Shown here one piece after another: positions 1 to 7,638 of a stretch of DNA of 64,000 nt. The translations under genes were made by a program, and so were the position numbers. Position 1 is the stretch's first letter, and each line of letters begins with the position of its first letter. The notes beneath the pieces were generated by a model. It saw only the letters and a list, made by a program, of their open reading frames with translations, was not told the origin of the DNA and did no database searches. The stretch is taken from the IMG/VR virus record IMGVR_UViG_3300047323_000694, positions 1 to 64,000 of that record; one strand, 5' to 3'. Source of the DNA: a virus.

Positions 1-375
1 ATGTCACTTACACAATTTGGTTCTGCGGTAAGGGAAAATCGCCGCCAAAGGAATATCACGCTTACGACAATGGCTGCGGCGCTAGGAACGTCCCCTGCCT
101 TTCTCAGCGCGATGGAAACCGGCCGAAGCAAGGTCCCGATGGAATGGGCCTCAAAAATCGCGACCTACTTCTCTTCTCAAGGTGAACCAGTTCAGGAAAG
201 TTTTCTGAAACGGCTTGCCTGTGAAGCGAATGACAGCGTGTCACTAGAAGGCCTCCCTCCGCATCACAAAATGCTTATTGCAGGCTTTGCCAACTCTCAC
301 CTAAACCAGGAACAGCTTGCCAAGCTCGGCAAATTGCTTACTGAGATCTATGCCGAGGAAAGTAAAAATGATTGA
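1..375 (+). CDS. XRE-family helix-turn-helix regulator
   Basis: A 124-residue protein with an N-terminal XRE-type helix-turn-helix (about residues 7-55; the recognition-helix region reads TSPAFLSAMETGRSKVP). This family binds operator DNA as dimers. The C-terminal half has no recognisable domain. The window begins exactly at its ATG, so promoter and RBS cannot be seen. It overlaps the next gene by 8 bases. An XRE regulator followed by an ImmA/IrrE-like protease is the classic pairing in which the protease destroys the repressor. A role controlling the prophage end or a mobile element is inferred. Confidence 0.8.
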   Translation: MSLTQFGSAVRENRRQRNITLTTMAAALGTSPAFLSAMETGRSKVPMEWASKIATYFSSQGEPVQESFLKRLACEANDSVSLEGLPPHHKMLIAGFANSHLNQEQLAKLGKLLTEIYAEESKND

Positions 376-862
376 AGAAATTAACGAGCCTTACCGAATG
401 CGGGGGCATCGCGTCCCCTCTTTCACTCGCACAGAAATCGAATTTATCTCTGAGCGGGTTTGCCAAGTCCTGAAGCTGAGCAAAAAATCCTTTAGTCGAC
501 AAACAATCGGGAAGACGATTAATAGACTCGAAGAAAAAGGCGGCGTGGATATCGATGTAATCGACAACGATGAATGGCTTGACTGCACAAAAGCAACCGT
601 TGACCCGCAAGCTGCAATGATTTACATGCCAGAAAAGCTCTACGACGAACTCATGAGAGCGAGGCCAGAAGCCGTTCGTATTTTCCTACATGAGCTGGGT
701 CATGTTTTTTTGTGCCACAAACCACTGCTCCACTTCAGTGACGCTATGCCAAAAGAAATTGAAGACTCAGAATGGCAGGCGGATACATTTGCCGACTCAG
801 TGATTCAGCTACTTAGAATCCAGACACTGGAAGATCCACAGCTCGAAATAAAATTTTCTTAA
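368..862 (+). CDS. ImmA/IrrE-like metallopeptidase
   Basis: A 164-residue protein, taking the ATG inside the end of the preceding gene rather than an earlier upstream start in the same frame. The zinc-protease signature HELGH is at residues 108-112, and a downstream acidic residue in DSEWQADTFAD (Glu135) is a candidate third ligand, as in ImmA/IrrE proteins. Those enzymes cleave XRE repressors, as ImmA does to ImmR in ICEBs1. The 8-base overlap suggests translational coupling with the XRE gene and makes that protein the likely substrate, by inference. No membrane segment is seen. Confidence 0.8.
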   Translation: MIEEINEPYRMRGHRVPSFTRTEIEFISERVCQVLKLSKKSFSRQTIGKTINRLEEKGGVDIDVIDNDEWLDCTKATVDPQAAMIYMPEKLYDELMRARPEAVRIFLHELGHVFLCHKPLLHFSDAMPKEIEDSEWQADTFADSVIQLLRIQTLEDPQLEIKFS

Positions 863-1050
863 ACGCATGCCGAAATCATGCGTCAAGAAGATGGTAGTAG
901 TTACTCACTACTAAAGAAGCAATCCACTCGCTTCTTGCGGCGGAACAGAACGAGACGGTGGAATCCTCAAAATCGTGGCGGATTCTACAGCTTTTCTACC
1001 CCCTTGTCCATACCGGAAAGTAGTGGCCACAGCCAAAATTGGAGCTCGTT
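862..1050. other. Intergenic region with hairpins
   Basis: No gene is seen. The sequence has a short inverted repeat just after the protease stop (ACGCATG...CATGCGT, about 863-883), a GAAGC...GCTTC repeat near 914-936 and GAATCC...GGATTC near 960-987. None is followed by a clear T-run. This may be a leader for the tiny ORF that follows, or a weak terminator. Confidence 0.35.
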
Positions 1051-1170
1051 ATGAGTACCTATACTGACGACAAAGGCACATTTATCCTGCGATGGACACG
1101 CCACCTGAAAAGTGGAGTCATCATCAGGGCAAAAGGCAAGCCTTTTAAAATCTACATCAGCAAAGCCTAG
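1051..1170 (+). CDS. Small basic protein, unknown
   Basis: A 39-residue ORF with a GGAG motif seven bases before its ATG. The product is basic (Lys/Arg-rich) and reads like a short beta-hairpin peptide (ILRWTRHLKSGVIIRAKGKP). Its stop codon lies in the left arm of an 11-bp perfect inverted repeat. I do not recognise the family. The good RBS and codon use support a real gene, but the short length keeps confidence low. Confidence 0.4.
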   Translation: MSTYTDDKGTFILRWTRHLKSGVIIRAKGKPFKIYISKA

Positions 1171-1197
1171 ACCTAAAGATTCGCCCCTTTAGGTCTA
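1168..1197 (+). terminator. Perfect 11-bp inverted repeat
   Basis: TAGACCTAAAG and CTTTAGGTCTA form an 11-bp stem with an 8-base loop and overlap the stop codon of the small upstream ORF. No T-run follows, so this is a terminator-like or RNA-stabilising hairpin rather than a canonical intrinsic terminator. Confidence 0.4.
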
Positions 1198-1341
1198 AGG
1201 CCCAACAAACGTATGCACGTGAAGGTCTGCGACGTGCGTACCTTGCTTGAATCGCTGCTTTTTTGATCACTACGGGTCTGAAGATAGCAGAGGTGTGATA
1301 GCGAGTCCATAACTGCCGATCTATTTTTGGAGATAGGTGCC

Positions 1342-1455
1342 ATGTCTTTCACATGCCCAATTGTCCGACCTGTGCACGTCTGCGCGTACACCCGCATGCG
1401 TCGTGGCCAGCTCGAGTACGTATGCCAACATTGCCGTTCTTGGCCTAACCGCTAG
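1342..1455 (+). CDS. Small cysteine protein, possible zinc knuckle
   Basis: A 37-residue ORF with GGAGATAGG just upstream of its ATG. Cysteines at positions 5, 14, 28 and 31 (the last pair as CQHC) could bind zinc in a Com-like or zinc-ribbon fold. A strong intrinsic terminator begins eight bases after the stop, which supports a short transcription unit. The family is not recognised; the zinc-binding idea rests only on cysteine spacing. Confidence 0.45.
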   Translation: MSFTCPIVRPVHVCAYTRMRRGQLEYVCQHCRSWPNR

Positions 1456-1462
1456 TGGCAAA

Positions 1463-1493
1463 CCGCCCTCCCGATAGAGGAGGGCGGCTTTTT
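1463..1493 (+). terminator. Intrinsic terminator after small Cys ORF
   Basis: A 9-bp GC-rich stem (CCGCCCTCC / GGAGGGCGG) with a 7-base loop, followed by a run of T. This is a canonical rho-independent terminator reading rightward. Confidence 0.85.
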
Positions 1494-1579
1494 CGACCAC
1501 GGCTCCGTCCAGCTAGGCCGATCATTCGTGCAGCGTATGTCCGTCGTAGATAGTGAGTTGATCTACAGAGTAACCAGCG

Positions 1580-1595
1580 CTGTATATTTAAACAG
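1580..1595 (+). promoter_or_regulatory. LexA (SOS) box
   Basis: CTGTATATTTAAACAG matches the CTGT-N8-ACAG LexA consensus perfectly. It overlaps a plausible -10 (TATATT at 1583) with TTGATC at 1558 as a weak -35 (19-base spacing), and lies 22-28 bases before the ATGs at 1618 and 1624. It predicts SOS induction of the following gene and argues against starts at 1528 or 1537, which would place the box inside the coding region. Confidence 0.8.
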
Positions 1596-1617
1596 TTATC
1601 ATTATGAGTACCGGGAT

Positions 1618-2193
1618 ATGGAAATGACCTCCCTGCGAGAACTGCATAAAAGCATGATTGCAATTCGTATCGATATTCAACAATTTCAAGTAGTTACAGG
1701 CGCCGCTAGCTTCGACTGCCTCTTCTCCACTAGAGAGGCTCCTTTCATATTGGCCCTCACATCACGTGGTACGAACCCAAAATTTTTCAGGTTTGAGGTG
1801 TTGCCAGGGTACAAAATCAAAGATTATTTAGGTGAAATGTATGGCCCTTTGCTCGACGCGCTAAAGGTTGATGGCGCCAATGGACAGCCGCTCGTGCCAA
1901 AACAATTTCTTGACCAACTCAATAAGGCCATCCCCACCGAGGCTCACCTTAAGAACCGCCCTTCGCCTACCGAAATCATAAGACTAAGACCCGATATTGT
2001 TGAAGACAGGGATCGCCCGTTCTTTGACAGCTGGATCTACTGGGATCAAACCGTTCTCAATCCAAGAGGCCCACGTTCGGAGAACGTTTACAAAACTCGT
2101 TTGATGCTAGGTCTTGAGGCGGAAAAACATAGCCTCGAAATGAAAGCATCTTCCCGCTGGAGCGCTATTGATCTAGGGCATGACTGGAGATAG
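1618..2193 (+). CDS. SOS-regulated protein, unknown function
   Basis: The open frame extends upstream to 1528, but the LexA box at 1580-1595 points to the ATG at 1618 (or 1624), giving about 191 residues. The protein is soluble with no signal peptide or membrane segment. It alternates hydrophobic strands and short helices (SFDCLFSTREAPFILALTS; FFRFEVLPGYKIKDYLGEMY). I do not recognise the family with confidence. The gene converges on, and overlaps by 29 bases, the Rz gene of prophage 1, placing it at the distal end of the late region where morons sit. Confidence 0.6.
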   Translation: MEMTSLRELHKSMIAIRIDIQQFQVVTGAASFDCLFSTREAPFILALTSRGTNPKFFRFEVLPGYKIKDYLGEMYGPLLDALKVDGANGQPLVPKQFLDQLNKAIPTEAHLKNRPSPTEIIRLRPDIVEDRDRPFFDSWIYWDQTVLNPRGPRSENVYKTRLMLGLEAEKHSLEMKASSRWSAIDLGHDWR

Positions 2194-2659
2194 AAATGCT
2201 TTCACAAGCTGCTCCCGCTACCCTGGCCCGATCATAAGCCTCCGCCAACTCTCCCGCTCTCTGATCAGCCCTTTCGAGCAGGTCGGAGAGCACCAGGGCG
2301 GCGCGGGTGGTTGCCTGGCTTCGTTCGGTAGCGGCGGTATCGCCGGGGCAGTGGTTGGGCATGGCTGCCAGCTGTCGGGCTTGGTCGTGCAGCCGCTGGC
2401 CAGCACGATCAGCGTCAGCAGCATCCAGCGCGGCGGTTTCGAGTTGTTGTCTTGCATGTTCGCCCATCTCGTTCGCCGCTTTTTGTCGGCGTTGTTCTTC
2501 TGCGCGGGCGGTGCGTTCTGCCTCTGCCCTGCTCTCTGCCGCTGCGGTGCTCTGTTCTGCCCATTGGGCCTGCCATTTGTGGTCGGTGACGGTTACGCCG
2601 TGGCGGTAGGCGCCGATCAGAGCCAGGCCTGCCAGCGCTGTGATCAGCCATGGGCTCAC
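2165..2659 (-). CDS. Rz-like i-spanin (DUF2514)
   Basis: Inner-membrane spanin that, with the nested Rz1-like lipoprotein, would join inner and outer membranes in the last step of lysis. The GTG start at 2659 overlaps the TGA of the tail-fibre assembly gene in a GTGA junction; an ATG further upstream is in frame but lies inside that gene. From GTG the protein has about 164 residues: an N-terminal membrane segment (PWLITALAGLALIGAYRHG), then a long Ala/Glu/Arg-rich coiled coil typical of DUF2514 spanins. It is a clear relative of the prophage 2 Rz (shared HGVTVTD and WQA motifs). Confidence 0.85.
   Translation of the reverse strand: MSPWLITALAGLALIGAYRHGVTVTDHKWQAQWAEQSTAAAESRAEAERTARAEEQRRQKAANEMGEHARQQLETAALDAADADRAGQRLHDQARQLAAMPNHCPGDTAATERSQATTRAALVLSDLLERADQRAGELAEAYDRARVAGAACESISISSHALDQ
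2218..2457 (-). CDS. Rz1-like o-spanin lipoprotein nested in Rz
   Basis: A 79-residue ORF wholly embedded in Rz in another frame. It has a short signal peptide with a lipobox (LIVLASGC, Cys23) and a proline-rich mature part (PCPTTAPAIPPLPNEARQPP), the hallmarks of Rz1 outer-membrane lipoproteins. It should act in lysis as the o-spanin partner of the enclosing Rz protein. Nested Rz/Rz1 pairs are known in lambda. The same arrangement recurs in prophage 2 with similar C-terminal wording (CSPTCS versus CSPDCS), which supports the call. Confidence 0.85.
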   Translation of the reverse strand: MQDNNSKPPRWMLLTLIVLASGCTTKPDSWQPCPTTAPAIPPLPNEARQPPAPPWCSPTCSKGLIRERESWRRLMIGPG

Positions 2660-3114
2660 GCCAGCGCCTCCACCACAGCGCCTTGATGGGGCTTGGGCTG
2701 TTTGACCGGCGCCATCGGCCAACTGATCTCATGGGGAAAGCCAGGCTGTTGTTCAACGCGGTTCAAGGCGATCCGGTAGCGCTTCCAGGCGTTGAGCGCT
2801 GTCTCTTCTTCCATCGTGGCCTCGTCAAGGTCGACGGCGTCCTGCAAGGGCGCGATGCGCAGGGTTGCGTCACGTAGTTTCTGGTCGCGTTTGGCAAGGA
2901 GGATGGTGATCAGGTCGCGCTCGGTTCGCGGTGGGAACGGTTGTTTGCTGATGAGGCCTTGGCCATTGATGGTCCACAGGCCGTCGACCTCCTGAATAGA
3001 GCGACTCCATAGTTCATCATCTACCAGCACCGCCGTCGCGGGGATGTTGTGCAGGTTTTCCAGCAGGCGAGTTTTCAGGATGCCGAAGGCATCGAACACC
3101 ATGTATTTCTTCAT
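2656..3114 (-). CDS. Tail fibre assembly protein (Tfa-like)
   Basis: A 152-residue protein immediately after the tail-fibre gene. The C-terminal pattern (ETALNAWKRYRIALNRVE, then FPHEISWP) is typical of phage tail-fibre assembly chaperones, which help fold or trimerise the fibre tip. The N-terminal part has a Tfa-like entry motif (SRSIQEVDGLWTINGQG). It is followed without a gap by the Rz gene; in prophage 2 the corresponding chaperone is instead followed by an endolysin gene. Confidence 0.8.
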   Translation of the reverse strand: MKKYMVFDAFGILKTRLLENLHNIPATAVLVDDELWSRSIQEVDGLWTINGQGLISKQPFPPRTERDLITILLAKRDQKLRDATLRIAPLQDAVDLDEATMEEETALNAWKRYRIALNRVEQQPGFPHEISWPMAPVKQPKPHQGAVVEALA

Positions 3115-3116
3115 GC

Positions 3117-3917
3117 TTAGTATCCAACAGAAAGCCAGAGTGCAGAGACGCCTTGGTCCGCACGACTATTTTCAAATGCGATGAGTATTTCGGTGGTGGA
3201 GAACGCGGCTACGGAAACGCCGGATGTCATCGCCCGCGCGGTGCCTTGGTGGTTCGCCAGAGCAATCAAGGCTCGGTTGGGATATTGCACCGGAAGTGGA
3301 TGAGTCTCTTCGAGGGTGCCTACTGTGTTCACGAGACGCGGCGGTGTCAGCCCCCACTGCAATATCAATCCACCCAGCCAACTGGGGAATATGACGTAGC
3401 CATTGGTCTCCCTCAAAAACTGGAATCCCAGGCGTAGTTTTTTCGGCGTGATGATGGTTGCATCGTCTGCGCCATCATTGACTTCAACCTGTGTCGCAAG
3501 CCTGGCAATACCTGGCGCCGCCTCTGTCGCCAGGGCGATGGCCGCAGTCTCGTCTGCCCAGCTGGCATCGGTCGAGGGTTCAGCCGTGTTGTCTGCGACC
3601 AAGGAGCGCCAAACCTTATCCTTGTGCCGCACCAGCGCGTTGATGCGATACGGCAAGGCCACCCCGCCGTTCTGTGCAGCCGACACCCAGTCGTGCACAC
3701 CCTGAGTCTGCAGGACAGCGATGGCCTCGGTGATGTCGTACAGCACGCCGTTCATGCCCTCGCGGGGCACCGGTTTGTAGTTGGGGTCGTTGTTGGCGCG
3801 CTCGTAATCGAATGGGAAACCCTGGTTGTAGCTCAGGCTTCCATCGGCCTGCACGCCGTCGGGTGGCGGCTCGCGGTCGCCTTGCACGGACCACGGAAAG
3901 CGAAAGTATTTGGCCAT
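3117..3917 (-). CDS. Phage tail fibre protein
   Basis: A 266-residue fibre protein. The N-terminal 110 residues carry motifs of baseplate-attached fibres (MAKYFRFPWSVQGDR; FDYERANNDPNYKPVPREGM). A collar-like linker follows (DDATIITPKKLRLGF), then a beta-rich receptor-binding tip with the YVIFPSWLGGLILQWG pattern common to gp53-like tail-fibre C-termini. It should form the distal adhesin of the contractile tail. It lies between DUF2612 and the Tfa chaperone with gaps of 2-3 bases. Confidence 0.8.
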   Translation of the reverse strand: MAKYFRFPWSVQGDREPPPDGVQADGSLSYNQGFPFDYERANNDPNYKPVPREGMNGVLYDITEAIAVLQTQGVHDWVSAAQNGGVALPYRINALVRHKDKVWRSLVADNTAEPSTDASWADETAAIALATEAAPGIARLATQVEVNDGADDATIITPKKLRLGFQFLRETNGYVIFPSWLGGLILQWGLTPPRLVNTVGTLEETHPLPVQYPNRALIALANHQGTARAMTSGVSVAAFSTTEILIAFENSRADQGVSALWLSVGY

Positions 3918-3920
3918 GGT

Positions 3921-4583
3921 TCAATCTCCAAAACTGCCATTGTTAAAGTTCAGGTGTTCGGCGCCGAAACCGAATCCGACGCGACGTTGTACGGCGAAGC
4001 GCACGCCGACGGCGGCGGGTCTGGGGAACAGGTCGTAGTAGTCGGTGATGAAGCTCAAGTCGCTGTCGGGCTGAAAGCCGAAGAAGTAAGTCACGTAGCT
4101 CATGTCCAGCGAATCGACGACCCAGGCGTTGCCCTGGTCGCCGAACAGTTCCTTGAGAAAGGCGTTGATCTCTGGAACCGTGCCCCGGCTGGTCAGCTGG
4201 AAATAGCGCAGGCGGATGACAAGTCGCTTTTGCTCGGTAGTCAGCGGCTGGGTACCGGCGTAGGCGCGGGCAAAGTTGCCGTTGCCGAAGTTCTGGTGAT
4301 GGGCTCCGAAACCGAACGCCGCCTTGTCGCGGCTGCTGGGCACGTCGACGCCCAGGGAGATATCGAGAATCCGTGCCCACACGCCCAGGCCAAAGTCATT
4401 CGCGGTGCGCGGGTCGAAGACGTCGCGTATCCAGTCGGACCAGAAGCGGCAATGGTTCTGTTCGTACCAGCGCTGCTTGAGGGTGATCAGCGCCTTGAGC
4501 TTTTCGGCGTTATCGCGCTGCCAGAGCAAGGCTTTGAGGGTGTCGAGGCTACAGGCGACGGCCTGGATGCGGTCGCCATTCAT
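3921..4583 (-). CDS. DUF2612 baseplate/tail protein
   Basis: A 220-residue protein with the DUF2612 pattern (WYEQNHCRFWSDWIRDVFDPRTANDFGLGVWARIL), found after the gp47/J-like baseplate gene in DUF3383-type contractile phages. Two near-identical pieces, GFGAHHQNFGNGNFA and GFGAEHLNFNNGSFG, form an internal repeat, the second at the extreme C-terminus. It probably links baseplate arm and fibre, a position comparable to P2 gpI. Its start overlaps the end of the baseplate J gene by four bases. Confidence 0.75.
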   Translation of the reverse strand: MNGDRIQAVACSLDTLKALLWQRDNAEKLKALITLKQRWYEQNHCRFWSDWIRDVFDPRTANDFGLGVWARILDISLGVDVPSSRDKAAFGFGAHHQNFGNGNFARAYAGTQPLTTEQKRLVIRLRYFQLTSRGTVPEINAFLKELFGDQGNAWVVDSLDMSYVTYFFGFQPDSDLSFITDYYDLFPRPAAVGVRFAVQRRVGFGFGAEHLNFNNGSFGD

Positions 4584-5770
4584 ATCGGTACCACCAAAAT
4601 CGCGCCGACGCTGGTCTGGGCCTTCTGTTGAATGCTGATGGCCAGTTCATCGCGTTGCCAGTCGATGCCATCGAGCGAGATCTCCACCAGCCTGACGAAG
4701 ATGCGCGGCTCCACCTGGTTGACCGCGCCGGACAGTTCGAACGGCGAGACGTCATTGCCAACGACAAAGCCTGCGTCGCCCTCCAGTTTGCCGCCGACGT
4801 AATCCATGATTGCCTTGGGGATTACGGTCTGCCCGTCCAGATTGTTGAACCGCGCGGTGATCCGGATAAACACCGGGATCACCTGCGGGCGGTCGAACTG
4901 CACCATATACGGCTGACCGCTGGCCTGATCGATCACAGTAACGCTGACGGCGCCGTTCCAGCCGGCACCCAGACTCTTGCTGTCGAGCAGCGCTTGGGCC
5001 ACATCAAGATCGCTGCCGCCGTCGACACAGACGTAGATGCTGTGGGGCTTGAGCAGCACGCCATCGATGGTGGTCGGGGCATCGCTGATGTTTTCCCGGA
5101 AGGACAACGAGGCAACGCCTTCGGTGTCGTAGAGCCGGGAGATGATCGCCTCGGGCAAGGCGACGGATTGCAGGGCCAAGGTGTTACGGCGGCGACGGCG
5201 AGCGGCGACATCGGATTCCTTGAGACGCCCCTCGACGGCGTTGGCCGGGTTGCTGATGGTTTCCCAGCCCTGCACACCGGAGACGATGTTTTTCAGCTGG
5301 CCGGAGGCAGCTTTGACCGGCCCGAAGGCCACCGAACGAAAGGTGCCGAGCGCTTGCAGGTCGGCGCAGATCACCACGGTGGCTACCAGTTCGAACAGGT
5401 CGCCACTGCCCTCCACCGCCGCCCGCGATCCGGCCTCGATCACGGTACCGGGCTGACCGGTCATGACCACCCCGGTGACCACAGAACGAGTCGCCGCCAG
5501 CCGCCCGCCCCGGGTCAGCGACCAGATGGCGTCGAGGAAGACGCCCCCGGCCTGGTCGGGGTTGATCTGGTTGGCCAGGTCGGCGTTGTTGCGGGCTACG
5601 CTGTCGCGGGCTTCTATCTCGGCCGTGATCATCACGCCCTGGGGCGTTTCCGGGCGGGTATCCAGATCCTGGCCGAACGCGGCTTGCCACTCGGCAATGA
5701 CTTGGGACTGGATCTCGGCGGTGTCGGGGACAATCACGCCCTGGCCGTTGATGTAGTTAAAACTAGCCAC
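4580..5770 (-). CDS. Baseplate J/gp47 family protein
   Basis: A 396-residue baseplate wedge protein. The N-terminus (FNYINGQGVIVPDTAEI, then ITAEIEARDSVARNNADLANQINPDQAGGVFLDAIWSL read in pieces) is characteristic of gp47/J proteins, which form the iris of contractile baseplates and change shape when the sheath fires. The central part has the RRRRNTLALQS and LSFRENISDAPTTIDGVLLKPHS regions typical of the family. It overlaps both neighbours (8 bases upstream, 4 downstream) in the baseplate operon. Confidence 0.9.
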   Translation of the reverse strand: MASFNYINGQGVIVPDTAEIQSQVIAEWQAAFGQDLDTRPETPQGVMITAEIEARDSVARNNADLANQINPDQAGGVFLDAIWSLTRGGRLAATRSVVTGVVMTGQPGTVIEAGSRAAVEGSGDLFELVATVVICADLQALGTFRSVAFGPVKAASGQLKNIVSGVQGWETISNPANAVEGRLKESDVAARRRRRNTLALQSVALPEAIISRLYDTEGVASLSFRENISDAPTTIDGVLLKPHSIYVCVDGGSDLDVAQALLDSKSLGAGWNGAVSVTVIDQASGQPYMVQFDRPQVIPVFIRITARFNNLDGQTVIPKAIMDYVGGKLEGDAGFVVGNDVSPFELSGAVNQVEPRIFVRLVEISLDGIDWQRDELAISIQQKAQTSVGAILVVPI

Positions 5771-6107
5771 TGAGCTTTCCCTCTCCCCAAGGCGTCTTGA
5801 TCGTGGCGACGTAGCCCAGTACGTCGCCGTGCAGGCGTGCGGTAAAAGCGACCACCTGCAGAACGTTGGGCACCTGCATCAGCCGGGCGCGGCCGGAGGC
5901 TTCGAACTGGGCGATGTTGGGCGTGCTGCCCCACAACACCGAATCGAACGGAATGCCCTGGTCGGCGTTATGGATCATCTCGCCCAGGCGGGCGCGCATG
6001 CTTTCTTCGGCCGATTGGGCCACGGCTTCAAGGTCACTGAGCAGCACCAATGAACGGTTGCTGCCCAATACCAGATCGTGGGTGCCGTCAGCCTGGAAGG
6101 TTTTCAT
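5763..6107 (-). CDS. Baseplate wedge protein, gp25/gp46-like
   Basis: A 114-residue protein between the Gp138 spike and the J-like gene, the position of gp25/W or Mu gp46-type wedge proteins. The sequence (ESMRARLGEMIHNADQGIPFDSVLWG) matches the general shape of these proteins, where a low-residue loop follows the helix of the sheath-initiating domain. Function is inferred from context and size. It overlaps both neighbours. Confidence 0.6.
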   Translation of the reverse strand: MKTFQADGTHDLVLGSNRSLVLLSDLEAVAQSAEESMRARLGEMIHNADQGIPFDSVLWGSTPNIAQFEASGRARLMQVPNVLQVVAFTARLHGDVLGYVATIKTPWGEGKLSG

Positions 6108-6826
6108 AGGGGGAATCCTGTTGGCACCACAGGGCCAGGCGGCGCACTGGGTGGACCGGCATGGCTGTGGGTGTCGCCGATATTTATGCCGTTATGGGTC
6201 AGGGTGGCGCTGTTGATCGCCACCGCCCCCGCGTCAATGGCTACGCTGCCCGCCTGAATAGCCAGGTCCCCGGCCTCAATGCTCAAGGCGCCGCTGGTGA
6301 CTATCTCGCCCATTGGCCCTTCGATACGGAATTTCCCTGCGTGCAGGGACAGACACACCGAGCCGTCGAGGCTCTGGATCACCAGGGCGTCGGCATTGGC
6401 GCCATCGATGGCCCACTGTTTGAAGGTGTCGGGAAAGAACATCGCATCGCTGAAGGAATGCAGGCGCCGGGTATGGGGCCATTCCTCGCCGCCACCGCCC
6501 TGCATGATCAGGCTGATGTCGCGGTCGTTGGCCTTGAGCCAACCCAGGTCCCCGGCCTTGAGCGGAAAGCGGATGAAGAACCCGCCGCCGCCGAAGCGGA
6601 ACACCGGGACATTGGCCACCTGAGCGCGGGACAGCTTGCTGCCGTCGGTACCACCAATCATGACAACGGGATGGATCACGGCGCGGTTGCGGGCGTCGTC
6701 GTAGCTGATCACACGGGCGGGCAGCATGTCGTCGACGCCCATCAGCCATTTGTGCAGGGCGTCCTTGAGCACTCCGGCCAGGCTGCCCTCGCTGGCCTGG
6801 TCAGAGTTGGGTTTTTGCAGGGTCAT
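6104..6826 (-). CDS. Gp138-like membrane-puncturing spike
   Basis: A 240-residue central spike. The first 120 residues form a Gp138-type OB domain (LPARVISYDDARNRAVIHPVV; FPLKAGDLGWLKANDRDIS). Residues 150-220 are repetitive short beta-strands (EAGDLAIQAGSVAIDAGAVAI), as expected for a trimeric beta-helix. The tip has THSHAG followed by a proline-rich end; an HxH pair at the tip binds iron in P2 gpV-type spikes. It would sit under the tail tube and pierce the outer membrane. Start and stop both use ATGA overlaps. Confidence 0.85.
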   Translation of the reverse strand: MTLQKPNSDQASEGSLAGVLKDALHKWLMGVDDMLPARVISYDDARNRAVIHPVVMIGGTDGSKLSRAQVANVPVFRFGGGGFFIRFPLKAGDLGWLKANDRDISLIMQGGGGEEWPHTRRLHSFSDAMFFPDTFKQWAIDGANADALVIQSLDGSVCLSLHAGKFRIEGPMGEIVTSGALSIEAGDLAIQAGSVAIDAGAVAINSATLTHNGINIGDTHSHAGPPSAPPGPVVPTGFPL

Positions 6827-7638
6827 AAACGGGTGGCCAGGGCGGTATAGAAAAAAGGGTCATCGTGGCTTTGCGCGTCGAAAGCCAATTGGTTGATCAC
6901 GTAGTCGCCATTGATGGCGGGATTGAGTTTTGAATCGATGCGCAGCGCCCCGCCGATGACGGTTTCGGGATCGATCAGAAAGGTGACTTTCACGCCCTTT
7001 TCGGTGGGCTTGGGAATGCCGACCATGCCTGAGTGCATGTTCAGAACGCGCAGGCGGCCATTCAGCGGCGCCGCCACGTCCTTGACCACCAAGGTGTCGT
7101 CGTCGATGTAAGCCGAGACGCCGCCGGCGGCCTGGAGCTTTTCCACCTGCTTGAGGGCGGCGCCAGTGTGGTTGTAGTTGGCGACGTTGCGCTCTTTGGC
7201 CTGAAAGTCCAGGGTCAGGTCCAGGTCCTTGGCCACCGCTTGCGCCAGGGAGGACAGCGAGCTGGAAGCGCCACCCGAGTTGGCCACCAGCTTGCCCGCC
7301 GCCGCCAGTTGGGTCTTGGCCTTGATGGTCAGGTCGATGTCCGGCGGGCTGCTGGGTTCGGCGCTTTCGATATCACCGAGAAATAGCCGGAACAGGCCGG
7401 TGGATTGACGCCCGACTTCGACGATCAGGCGCTTGGGTGTGCGGTTGGCATTGAAAGCGCTGGTTTCGGTCAGCAGGTAGTCGCGGGTTTCCTGTTTGAG
7501 ACCGGTGATGGTGAGGGTGCAGTCGTTTTGCAGGGGGGTGGCGTACTTGGTGCCGCTGGCTTTGACCCGTAGGCCTTCGTAGTAGTTGATCCGGCCATTG
7601 ACCTCGATGCCGATCCGGATACGGCGCAGATCAAGCAT
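6823..7638 (-). CDS. Baseplate hub protein
   Basis: A 271-residue protein, taking the ATG at 7638; the open frame runs further upstream but enters the preceding gene. Features such as LRRIRIGIEVNGRINYYEG at the start, then SLAQAVAKDLDLTLDF and DDDTLVVKDVAAP, resemble T4 gp27/P2 gpD-type hub proteins, which carry the spike at the tail tip. It lies between the plug-like protein and the spike, consistent with a hub. The family name is inferred from order and size. Confidence 0.7.
   Translation of the reverse strand: MLDLRRIRIGIEVNGRINYYEGLRVKASGTKYATPLQNDCTLTITGLKQETRDYLLTETSAFNANRTPKRLIVEVGRQSTGLFRLFLGDIESAEPSSPPDIDLTIKAKTQLAAAGKLVANSGGASSSLSSLAQAVAKDLDLTLDFQAKERNVANYNHTGAALKQVEKLQAAGGVSAYIDDDTLVVKDVAAPLNGRLRVLNMHSGMVGIPKPTEKGVKVTFLIDPETVIGGALRIDSKLNPAINGDYVINQLAFDAQSHDDPFFYTALATRL

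Noticed and set aside
1528-1617. Longer N-terminus for the SOS gene (starts at 1528 or 1537)
   Set aside because: It would place the LexA box and promoter inside the coding region.
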